The translations under genes and the position numbers were made by a program. The notes below the pieces were generated by a model that saw nothing but the letters and a program-made list of their open reading frames with translations, made no database searches and was not told the origin of the DNA. Below are positions 47,943-55,644 of a stretch of DNA of 63,276 nt, in pieces (the first letter of the stretch is position 1; each line of letters starts with the position of its first letter). The DNA is from Chitinophagales bacterium (GTDB taxonomy: Bacteria > Bacteroidota > Bacteroidia > Chitinophagales > UBA2359), in NCBI GenBank assembly GCA_020628375.1, contig JAHDFD010000024.1, forward strand, positions 1 to 63,276, read 5' to 3'.

Positions 47943-48402
47943 GTTTTCCTCCTGATTTATGTTCTAATTGAACTGTTGAAATTACTATCTCGTGGCTTAA
48001 GGCCTTACACATATCGTAGATTGTCAGAGCGGCTACCGATGCTCCCGTAAGTGCTTCCATTTCTACACCGGTTTTGCCAGAACATTTTACTATACACAAG
48101 ACTTTAAGTCCATCGTCCTCTACCTGAATATCTATTTTAATTTTTGATAAATGTAATTGATGACAAAGAGGAATCAGATCAGCAGTCTTTTTAACTGCCT
48201 GTATTCCCGCAATCTCTGCAATTTGGAAAATGCTTCCTTTTTTACTCAGAAAGTCTTGCGCTCTTAATTGTTTGAAAACACTTTCAGGAAAAATAACCAG
48301 AGCACTTGCCTTAGCGGTTCTATCAGTAATATTTTTTTCAGAAATATCGACCATGCTCGCTTTTCCATTTTCATCTAAATGACTTAGCTCTTTTTCCTTC
48401 AT
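47926..48402 (-). CDS. moaC: Cyclic pyranopterin monophosphate synthase accessory enzyme MoaC
   Basis: 158 residues from the ATG at 48402. An in-frame ATG 13 codons upstream would translate part of the neighbouring repeat array (GNRAKPRFNYEY) and is rejected. Signatures: HLDENGKASMVDISEKNITDR near the start, IPLCHQLHLSKIKID, and KTGVEMEALTGASVAALTIYDM. With MoaA it turns GTP into cyclic pyranopterin phosphate, the first Moco step. The 209-bp gap to moaA is filled by dispersed repeats. Confidence 0.95.
   Translation of the reverse strand: MKEKELSHLDENGKASMVDISEKNITDRTAKASALVIFPESVFKQLRAQDFLSKKGSIFQIAEIAGIQAVKKTADLIPLCHQLHLSKIKIDIQVEDDGLKVLCIVKCSGKTGVEMEALTGASVAALTIYDMCKALSHEIVISTVQLEHKSGGKHEFDR
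47948..47953 (-). promoter_or_regulatory. Strong Shine-Dalgarno (AGGAGG) for mobA inside moaC
   Basis: On the minus strand AGGAGG precedes the mobA ATG by 5 nt and at the same time encodes the Gly-Gly near the MoaC C-terminus. It supports initiation at 47942 and translational coupling of moaC and mobA. Confidence 0.7.
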
Positions 48403-48417
48403 ATATTCATAATTAAA

Positions 48418-48580
48418 CCTCGGCTTCGCTCGGTTACCCAACTTCGGCTTCGCTCGGTTACCTTGACTTCGATCAGTTCCCCTTCAAACTCAACCTCGAC
48501 CCCGCTCGGTTACCCTTCAAACTCAACCTCGACCCTGCTCGGTTACCCTTCAAACTCAACCTCGACCCTGCTCGGTTACC
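48418..48580. repeat. Tandem repeat array between moaA and moaC
   Basis: Degenerate tandem units containing CTCGGTTACC. Three or so units of 33 bp (CTCGACCCTGCTCGGTTACC followed by CTTCAAACTCAAC) are preceded by two shorter CTTCGGCTTCGCTCGGTTACC variants. They resemble REP-type intergenic repeats common in Bacteroidota. Their position splits an otherwise tight Moco operon and could place a promoter or processing site before moaC. Confidence 0.85.
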
Positions 48581-48611
48581 GAATCACTCATAAACTCATA
48601 AACTAAACACC

Positions 48612-49595
48612 TCACCCTCCAATTGAGGTCATTGAATTTTTAAAAATAGACTTCGATCTTAATTCTGCTTCATGACCATTAGCTACTCTGTTGGCAACAG
48701 CATCTAAAACAGATTGCATAATTAAGGAATCGCTTTTATTTTCTCTAAGAATGGTTCTCAAATTTGTATAAGCATTAGCGTACAAACAAGTAATTACATC
48801 ACCATTTGCTGAAACACGCAATCGATTACAAGTTCCACAGAAAGTCCTCGAAAAAGAAGGGATCAATCCAAAGCTACCTTTCCAACCAGGAACTTTATAC
48901 AAACTTGCTGTTGATGATCTTTCAACTGGGAGTTGTTTTATTAATGGAAACTCGGTTTCAATATGCTGAAATATTCTTTTATAATCCCATTTTAATTTAG
49001 TAAAGGTTTTATTACCACCATTAAAAGGCATTTCTTCTAAAAATCTTACACATACATTTCCATGTTCAGTAAGCTTAACAAATGAAATGATTTCATCAAC
49101 ATTTTGCCCTTCAAGAACCACACAATTAACCCGAACATTGAAGCCTTTTTCGATCAGCGTAAATAAATTTCGCTTAACTATCTGAAATGAATTTCTTCTT
49201 GTAATTTTAAAAAAACGATCTTCATCAAGTGCATCCAGACTTACGTTGATATGTCTGATTCCCAATTCGTAAAGTTCGTTGATATATGGTTTTATGAGTG
49301 TAGCATTTGTCGTGATAGATATGGACTTCAAGTCATCTAATTCAGATAAAAAACGCAAGAGTTCCATTATATTTTTACGCGCAAAGGGTTCACCCCCAGT
49401 AATTCGTATTTTGGAAACACCATTACTTACAAGAATTTGCGCTAAACGCTTCATTTCTTCGATTGTCAATAAATTATCATTCTCTGAAAACTGAATTCCC
49501 TCAGCCGGCATACAATAATTACAACGCAGATTACAACGGTCGGTAACCGCTAATCTTAAATAATTAACCTCCCTGTTATGATTATCTATGAGCAC
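48612..49595 (-). CDS. moaA: GTP 3',8-cyclase MoaA (radical SAM)
   Basis: 327 residues, GTG start at 49595 that shares its G with the moaE stop codon (TAGTG). Radical-SAM motif DRCNLRCNYCMP (CxxxCxxC), RITGGEPF, ITTNATL, and the C-terminal second cluster CGTCNRLRVSANGDVITCLY. It ends in Gly-Gly (SIGG), required in MoaA. It converts GTP to 3',8-cyclo-GTP at the start of Moco synthesis. Confidence 0.97.
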   Translation of the reverse strand: MLIDNHNREVNYLRLAVTDRCNLRCNYCMPAEGIQFSENDNLLTIEEMKRLAQILVSNGVSKIRITGGEPFARKNIMELLRFLSELDDLKSISITTNATLIKPYINELYELGIRHINVSLDALDEDRFFKITRRNSFQIVKRNLFTLIEKGFNVRVNCVVLEGQNVDEIISFVKLTEHGNVCVRFLEEMPFNGGNKTFTKLKWDYKRIFQHIETEFPLIKQLPVERSSTASLYKVPGWKGSFGLIPSFSRTFCGTCNRLRVSANGDVITCLYANAYTNLRTILRENKSDSLIMQSVLDAVANRVANGHEAELRSKSIFKNSMTSIGG

Positions 49596-50020
49596 TAAGG
49601 TGTTGCATTTAACCAGCTTGAGCTGTCATTATAAAATTCATGTTTCCAGATAGGTACTTTTTCTTTGAGTTCATCGATCAGGAATCTTGTGGCATCAAAA
49701 GCTTCTGCCCTGTGTTTCGAAGAAGTACCGATGAAAACAACTGCATCACCAATTTCTTTTTTGCCAATTGCATGAACAATTACTATTTTATGTAATTCCC
49801 ATTTTTCAGATGCGATGATTGCCAGTTTTTCCATTTCTTTGAGCGCCATTGATTCGTAAGCTTCAAATGACAAACTGACTACCGATTTCCCTTGTGAAAA
49901 ATCACGAACTGTTCCTAAGAATGTAACGGTTCCCCCACTCTGTTCACATGCTAAAAACTGCTGATAAGCATTTATATTCAGCGTTGTTTCGGTTAATGTT
50001 ATCAGGAATTTTTCTTTCAT
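49595..50020 (-). CDS. moaE: Molybdopterin synthase catalytic subunit MoaE
   Basis: 141 residues. Large subunit of molybdopterin synthase, transferring sulfur from MoaD to cyclic pyranopterin. Recognisable segments are GGTVTFLGTVRDFSQGKSV, LSFEAYESMALKEME, IVHAIGKKEIGDAVVFIG, HRAEAFDATRFLIDELKEKVPIWKHEF (the catalytic lysines lie here). It is 20 bp downstream of moaD and overlaps moaA by one base. Confidence 0.96.
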   Translation of the reverse strand: MKEKFLITLTETTLNINAYQQFLACEQSGGTVTFLGTVRDFSQGKSVVSLSFEAYESMALKEMEKLAIIASEKWELHKIVIVHAIGKKEIGDAVVFIGTSSKHRAEAFDATRFLIDELKEKVPIWKHEFYNDSSSWLNATP

Positions 50021-50040
50021 TAAAACATCGTCATTAATTA

Positions 50041-50292
50041 TTATCCACCTGCATAAGGAGGAAGTAATGCTATTTCATCTTCGCAACGAATAAAGCGGTC
50101 AGGTTTATCATAAATTTCACTATTTACCGCCACTTTGTATGTACTTACCTTTGATATGTTAGGAAATAAAACTCCTATCTCTCTTTTTAATTCAATAAGA
50201 TTTAGTTTTTCTTTAGAATTCTGAAGCTTTATTTGATCTGAATCAAGATCAGCTTTGATCGCCCCGAATAATTTTATCGTAAAAGTGTACAT
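50041..50292 (-). CDS. moaD: Molybdopterin synthase sulfur-carrier subunit MoaD
   Basis: 83 residues from the ATG at 50292; the in-frame TTG at 50298 lies within the promoter box. Ubiquitin-like fold (LFGAIKADLDSD...) ending in the thiocarboxylated Gly-Gly tail (LPPYAGG). First gene of the Moco operon. Confidence 0.93.
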   Translation of the reverse strand: MYTFTIKLFGAIKADLDSDQIKLQNSKEKLNLIELKREIGVLFPNISKVSTYKVAVNSEIYDKPDRFIRCEDEIALLPPYAGG

Positions 50293-50295
50293 ACG

Positions 50296-50303
50296 CAAAA
50301 GTA
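50296..50303 (-). promoter_or_regulatory. -7 box TACTTTTG for the Moco operon
   Basis: Minus-strand TACTTTTG, 3 nt before the moaD ATG. The message would be nearly leaderless, leaving no room for a Moco riboswitch. Confidence 0.65.
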
Positions 50304-50554
50304 AATTATGTAAAGCTCTAATTCAGAATATCAGTTCTAAGAATTATCCCACATCACTATACATTTGGATTCTTCAGCTGTATAATTATTTGAAAATCTT
50401 ATTGGCGACGTGGCATTACCACATCGCTACCACCACAATGATAATTGATGTGTAATCGTCTGGAACTACCAATTTAATGCCACTAGTCATAATAATAAGT
50501 TCAACAAAATATGATTCTTGAATAAATATTGAGATAACTACATACCTAAGCTAT

Positions 50555-50562
50555 TATATTTG
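50555..50562 (+). promoter_or_regulatory. -7 box TATATTTG for the GH16 gene
   Basis: TATATTTG, 22 nt before the ATG at 50585, with a possible TTG at 50529-50531. The other part of the 50293-50584 gap shows only a weak inverted repeat (GACGTGG/CCACATC) near 50406-50425. Confidence 0.55.
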
Positions 50563-50584
50563 CTATTTCTCATAATACGCTGTA

Positions 50585-52687
50585 ATGAAACTACATATAC
50601 TTTTTTACACTTTTCTTTTTTCTTCACTAAGTCTGAATGCTCAATGTTGGAATCTGGTTTGGGAAGATGAATTCAATGGTACTACGCTCGATTTGAACAA
50701 ATGGGAATATCAAATCGGAGGTAGCGGTTGGGGGAATGCCGAACTACAGTATTATACCAATGGAGATAATGTTGAAGTTTCTGCTGGCAGCCTTAAAATA
50801 ACTGCTGAAGAAGATGTGAATAATAACTATCCAAGTAATGCATATACTTCTAGCAGAATAAGAACCATTAATAAAGGTGATTGGAAATATGGAAAATTTG
50901 AGGCAAGAATTAAGTTACCGGAAGGTCAGGGAATATGGCCTGCATTCTGGATGATGCCTTCTGAAAGTGTATATGGTGGTTGGCCAAGTAGTGGTGAGAT
51001 TGATATTATGGAATACTTAGGGCACGATACAGACAGAACTTATGGTACTTGTCATTTTGGGAATAGCCCTGGAGACAAAGGAAGTTTAGGTACTTCATGG
51101 GATTTAAGCACAGGCAATTTCAATGATGGGTTTCATACTTTTACAGTTGAATGGAGCCCGGGAGAGATCAGATGGTTTGTTGATGGAAATGTATTTTTGA
51201 TTATTAATGATTCGCACCCATTTTTCGACAATTACTTATACCCTTTCGATCAGAAATTCCATTTTATTTTAAATGTTGCCGTTGGTGGTAATTGGCCCGG
51301 CTACCCCGATGCTACAACCAGCTTCCCTCAAACTATGGAAGTTGACTGGGTAAGAGTTTATCAACAACTTCCCGATGTTGAAATAGATGGAGCATTGACT
51401 GCTACACCTTATGCTCAGAATATAAGTTATGAATTACCTGACTTAGCAGGTGCAAGCTATACATGGACTGTTCCGAGTACGGCAACAATAGTAAGTGGGC
51501 AAAACACCAATGAAATTATCGTTGACTGGGAAGGTTCGGGCGGAACAATTTCAGGAACGATCAATACTTCATGTGGTAGTTATGATTATGATACCCAAGT
51601 GAATATTTCTCCTAATTTATGGGAAAATTATGGTTTTGAAAGTGCTTTCAACTTCTGGAACACGAACACCTTTGGTGGCGCAGCGAGCTTTAATTTAGAC
51701 ACTTCTTCACCGCAGGAAGCTTCTACAAACTTGTGTGTTAACAGTACCGCATTGGGCGGTAATCCCTGGGATATACAATTAAGTCGTTCGCTTAGTCTTA
51801 CAGCAGGTGAAGAATACACCATCAGCTTCTGGGCGAAATCAAATACCAATGGAAGCGATGTAGATATTAATTTCATTAATGCTACTACCTACGCAAACTA
51901 TGCATTTACCAGTTTTACATTAAGCAATGACTGGAACTATTATGAGTTCACTTTTACGGCACCTGTTTCGGCCAATTGTCTATTTACCATTGATCTGGGT
52001 GATGAAATTGCAGAAACCTGTTTCGATAATTTTTCTTTCACAAACTATCAAGGCAGTGAACTCTCTTTCAGAGTCTTTCTTGAAGGCTTTGTCCAAGCTG
52101 GAGGAACTATGGGTACCGGCTTGAATTCAAGTGCATTAATACCACAGCAACAAGCATTTAATACGAGTCCTTGGAATTATTCCGGAGGTGAACAAATAAC
52201 CAATTTATCAGCACAAGCAGTTGATTGGGTCTTGATTAATTTATACGATGCATCGGAAAATATTATTGAGAGTCAACCTGGTTTGCTCTACGACAATGGA
52301 ATGGTTTTCACATTGAATGGAACCACAAATTTCAGGTTTAACGCTCAAAGTGCAGATGTTGCTTATGCGAGTATTCATCACAAATCACATTTAGCGGTAG
52401 TTGCCGAAGTAAACGGAAATGGTTTTATCGATTTTTCACAGGCAGGAACGGCACTTGGCGTTCAGCAAACAAAAACAGTTAATGGTGTTGAAGCAGCCTA
52501 CTCCGGTGATTTCGATGGTAATGGTGTAATTAATAATATGGATTTTAATATCTGGAGTTCAAATAGTGCAGTTGTTAACCAATATGTAAATCAGGATACA
52601 GATGGTAATGCTGTTGTCAATAACAACGATTTCAATTTTTGGACGATCAATCGTTCTAAGGTTGGGAATACGATTGTTTATTATTAA
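50585..52687 (+). CDS. Secreted GH16 beta-glucanase with dockerin-like C-terminal module
   Basis: 700 residues. A signal peptide (ends LSLNAQ) is followed by a GH16 domain (about 22-260) with the catalytic motif GEIDIMEYLG (Glu138, Asp140, Glu143). WEDEFNGTTLDLNKWEYQ and YTSSRIRTINKGDWKYGKFE are typical of laminarinase-like members; agarase or carrageenase activity is less likely. Next are a PKD-like domain (about 265-340), a CBM4/9-type beta-sandwich (about 342-490), and the shared module from about 495. Loops are DFDGNGVINNMD and DTDGNAVVNNND; the tail NRSKVGNTIVYY departs from IQY. Probably degrades algal beta-1,3-glucan. Confidence 0.92.
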   Translation: MKLHILFYTFLFSSLSLNAQCWNLVWEDEFNGTTLDLNKWEYQIGGSGWGNAELQYYTNGDNVEVSAGSLKITAEEDVNNNYPSNAYTSSRIRTINKGDWKYGKFEARIKLPEGQGIWPAFWMMPSESVYGGWPSSGEIDIMEYLGHDTDRTYGTCHFGNSPGDKGSLGTSWDLSTGNFNDGFHTFTVEWSPGEIRWFVDGNVFLIINDSHPFFDNYLYPFDQKFHFILNVAVGGNWPGYPDATTSFPQTMEVDWVRVYQQLPDVEIDGALTATPYAQNISYELPDLAGASYTWTVPSTATIVSGQNTNEIIVDWEGSGGTISGTINTSCGSYDYDTQVNISPNLWENYGFESAFNFWNTNTFGGAASFNLDTSSPQEASTNLCVNSTALGGNPWDIQLSRSLSLTAGEEYTISFWAKSNTNGSDVDINFINATTYANYAFTSFTLSNDWNYYEFTFTAPVSANCLFTIDLGDEIAETCFDNFSFTNYQGSELSFRVFLEGFVQAGGTMGTGLNSSALIPQQQAFNTSPWNYSGGEQITNLSAQAVDWVLINLYDASENIIESQPGLLYDNGMVFTLNGTTNFRFNAQSADVAYASIHHKSHLAVVAEVNGNGFIDFSQAGTALGVQQTKTVNGVEAAYSGDFDGNGVINNMDFNIWSSNSAVVNQYVNQDTDGNAVVNNNDFNFWTINRSKVGNTIVYY

Positions 52688-52786
52688 GGAATTTACTATA
52701 TGTCAGCTTCATTACCGACTGATTATCAGTAGTAATAGATTCTTATTCTGGATTAATTTTTGTGGTTAATCCAGAAATCTTTAGTG

Positions 52787-55564
52787 ATGAAAAACCTGTA
52801 CGTTCTCTTTGTTTTTCTCGGCTTTTATTTTCTGGCAGATGCTCAACAATGTGGCTTAAATTGTGGGCATAAACTTTTCTTTCAGGAACTAGAAAACAAA
52901 CATACAAGTTCAAATTATAAAAGCGCTTCTAATTCACAAGTATTGTTTCCACAACAAGCAACTTCAGTTTTAGGTGGTAGAAGTGTACTATTTATTCGTG
53001 GTGTAGATCCATCAACACATACATGGCAATCAAATGACACCGAAATCTCTACACTATATACCGAACTAGACAACTATGTACGCAAAACCTCATATAATCA
53101 GGCGTGGATAGATACTTGGGATGTAACGCCAATTTATAATTTTTCTACAAACGGAAATACGAGTTATACTTTTATGTCCGATGAGTTAGCTGCATTAGCA
53201 TTGGCAGGTGGTTATGATATAAACGACTATAACGTAGTTTATTACACTTATGCAAGCAACACAGATTTGAATGGTGCAGGTGCTTTAGGTATAGGTAATG
53301 GAATGAATGGCTCAATGTGGATGCCAAGCAGTTTACTTAAATATCCAAGTGGTGTTATACATGAAACCTTTCATGCTTTTGGAACAGAACATGCCAATGA
53401 CTGGGAAGGTGGTAGCGTTATGTTTCCGGGAAGTCTGACAGGTGGACATGATCCGTATTATTTTATGGGTAGCCAGGGAGATGCAGGCTTAAATTCAGAT
53501 ATTCCTGCTTATTTCAAATATTGGTTAGGTTGGCTAAGTACAGATAATATAATTCTACAGGATGAAAAACCTACTAGTTGCTCAACGCAACGTATTTATA
53601 AAACTTCTTTAATTAACACTTACGATAGTTCAAGAAAATATAGTGTGCAATTAGGTAATGATTTATGGTTGAGCTATGAACCGGATAACAACAATACTCA
53701 GATAGTGAAAAAAGGAGTGCTTCTTCATTATATTCCCAATCCGAGTGGTAACCTTTGTCGTTCTTATATACTCGATCCATTACCCGAATCCATCACCATT
53801 CGACCTCCTGGTATCGGTAGCAATTACGATCCTGTTATTGACTTTTGGGATGCAGCACTTGAACTTGGTGATGAAGTCAACTGGATGGGTACCAGTATAA
53901 GAATTGTAAATACAGGAGGAACAGGTGATGACAAATGGGTAGATATAGAGTTTTGTGATTGCTTGGTTGAAACAGGCGATTCAGATAACGATGGTGTTTG
54001 TGATGCTGATGATATTTGTGCTGGTTTCGATGACAATATTGATTCCGATTCTGATAATATTCCGGATGGCTGTGATACCTGCCCTAACTCACCGACCAAC
54101 GATTCTGATGGAAATAATATTTGCGATAATATTGATTGCTTTGGGGCAAGCGCTGAAAGTTTTGAATACACGCCTTCAACTACTGTTAACGGAAATGGCG
54201 GAAATGGGTTTTCCGGTATCTGGTCTGCTGATATTGCAAATGGGAATATTGCTATAACAAGTGGTTCTCTATCAAATGATATTATTAGCGGAAGTGGTAA
54301 TAAACTGAATATTGAATTAATGGATGAAGTTGCGACCAAAGGTATTTCAAGAGATTTGGACATTGGTTTCATACAAGGTGAAACAGTTTGGCTTTCTGTT
54401 CTGATAAATGCAATTAACAGATCTGATGGAGGATTATGGATAAGACCAAATGGTTCACAAAATATTGCTATTGGAAAACGCTGGGGAACCAACTTCAGTA
54501 TAGATAATAATGGTTCTTCGATTACAATGTTAGAAAATCAGACGTATTGGTTAGTGGCTAAATACGAATTAAAAAACGATGAAACTATCGTAAGCCTATG
54601 GATAAATCCGAGTACGAATTTCACTAATTCTGTACCAGATGCAACAAAAACAACTGGAGCAATTTCTGGAATCAATTCAATTTTCATTGGTGCTGAAAGA
54701 TGGGGAAATGGACATTATGAAATTGATGAATTAAGTTTAAGTTGTGAAGCGCCTAATGGAATTCTTGATTGTAATCTTCAGGTAGGACAAAACTGTGATG
54801 ATGGTAACCCCGATACATTTAATGATATTTATGATACGAGTTGTAACTGTATAGGCACACAATCTACCATTTTCCTTTCCAAAATAATGCTTGAAGGTTT
54901 CATGCAAACGAATGGAGAATTGACTCAGGAAAGCAAAGATCTGGATTTAATTCCCTTACAACAACCATTTAATACTGCACCTTGGAATTATGCAGGAACA
55001 GAAACACTCGCAAGTATTCCAGCCGATATGGTCGATTGGGTATTAATTCATACCAGAGATGCTAATGGAAATATTACTGGAACACAAGCTGCTTTATTGT
55101 ATAAAAATGGAGATATCCGAACTGTCAACGAATCACGAGTTATCAAATTCGCACTTCCTTCAACAGAAGCTAAACATATTAGTGTTCATCACAAATCACA
55201 CTTGGCTGTTGTTACTGAAGCCAGTGGTTTTATAGATGGTAGTGATTTTGTAATCGCCAATATAGTTGAAAATCCAGAACAAGCTGGCGACTTTATCCCC
55301 AATTTAGATTTTACTCTTGATGCCGTTGCCCTTGGAATTGAGCAAGTAAAATTCATGCAGGGAACACGCTGTGCCATTTCGGGTGATTTTGATGGGAATG
55401 GCATTATAAACAACCTTGACTATAATGTTTGGGAACAGAACAATTCTGCGGTTTATTACTATTTGAATCAAGATGCTGATGGAAATGGGATAGTTAATAA
55501 CTTAGATTACAACCTCTGGGATATTAATAAAAGTAAGGTAGGGAATCAGATGATTCAGAATTAA
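52787..55564 (+). CDS. Secreted metzincin-like protease with dockerin-like C-terminal module
   Basis: 925 residues from the ATG at 52787 (MKNLYVLFVFLGFYFLADAQ, a good signal peptide); nine upstream codons are dropped. The catalytic domain holds the full metzincin zinc motif HETFHAFGTEH (His192, Glu193, His196, His202), with VMFPG as possible Met-turn. The family is not assigned more exactly (M6-like?). Next are thrombospondin-3-type repeats (DSDNDGVCDADDICAG, DSDSDNIPDGCD), a LamG-like domain (about 455-640), a CDDGNPDTFNDIYD unit and the shared module. The last 60 residues are identical to those of the next protein. Confidence 0.88.
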   Translation: MKNLYVLFVFLGFYFLADAQQCGLNCGHKLFFQELENKHTSSNYKSASNSQVLFPQQATSVLGGRSVLFIRGVDPSTHTWQSNDTEISTLYTELDNYVRKTSYNQAWIDTWDVTPIYNFSTNGNTSYTFMSDELAALALAGGYDINDYNVVYYTYASNTDLNGAGALGIGNGMNGSMWMPSSLLKYPSGVIHETFHAFGTEHANDWEGGSVMFPGSLTGGHDPYYFMGSQGDAGLNSDIPAYFKYWLGWLSTDNIILQDEKPTSCSTQRIYKTSLINTYDSSRKYSVQLGNDLWLSYEPDNNNTQIVKKGVLLHYIPNPSGNLCRSYILDPLPESITIRPPGIGSNYDPVIDFWDAALELGDEVNWMGTSIRIVNTGGTGDDKWVDIEFCDCLVETGDSDNDGVCDADDICAGFDDNIDSDSDNIPDGCDTCPNSPTNDSDGNNICDNIDCFGASAESFEYTPSTTVNGNGGNGFSGIWSADIANGNIAITSGSLSNDIISGSGNKLNIELMDEVATKGISRDLDIGFIQGETVWLSVLINAINRSDGGLWIRPNGSQNIAIGKRWGTNFSIDNNGSSITMLENQTYWLVAKYELKNDETIVSLWINPSTNFTNSVPDATKTTGAISGINSIFIGAERWGNGHYEIDELSLSCEAPNGILDCNLQVGQNCDDGNPDTFNDIYDTSCNCIGTQSTIFLSKIMLEGFMQTNGELTQESKDLDLIPLQQPFNTAPWNYAGTETLASIPADMVDWVLIHTRDANGNITGTQAALLYKNGDIRTVNESRVIKFALPSTEAKHISVHHKSHLAVVTEASGFIDGSDFVIANIVENPEQAGDFIPNLDFTLDAVALGIEQVKFMQGTRCAISGDFDGNGIINNLDYNVWEQNNSAVYYYLNQDADGNGIVNNLDYNLWDINKSKVGNQMIQN

Positions 55565-55644
55565 GCATAAAATTGAAAAACATAAATTTCATTACAAACG
55601 TAAAAGTATTTAGAACAAGAAATCAAGATTTTAATGAATGAATT

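Noticed and set aside
48418..48580. CRISPR or short gene in the repeat array
   Set aside because: Units are contiguous 33-bp degenerate repeats without spacers; the open frame continuing moaC upstream through them is fortuitous.
50293..50584. Moco riboswitch upstream of moaD
   Set aside because: The -7 box TACTTTTG lies 3 nt before the ATG, leaving no leader for a riboswitch; only a weak inverted repeat is present further up.
53824..54492. A 222-codon ORF antisense to the metzincin-like gene
   Set aside because: Serine/proline-rich antisense of Asp/Gly-rich thrombospondin-3 repeats; the sense frame has clear domains.
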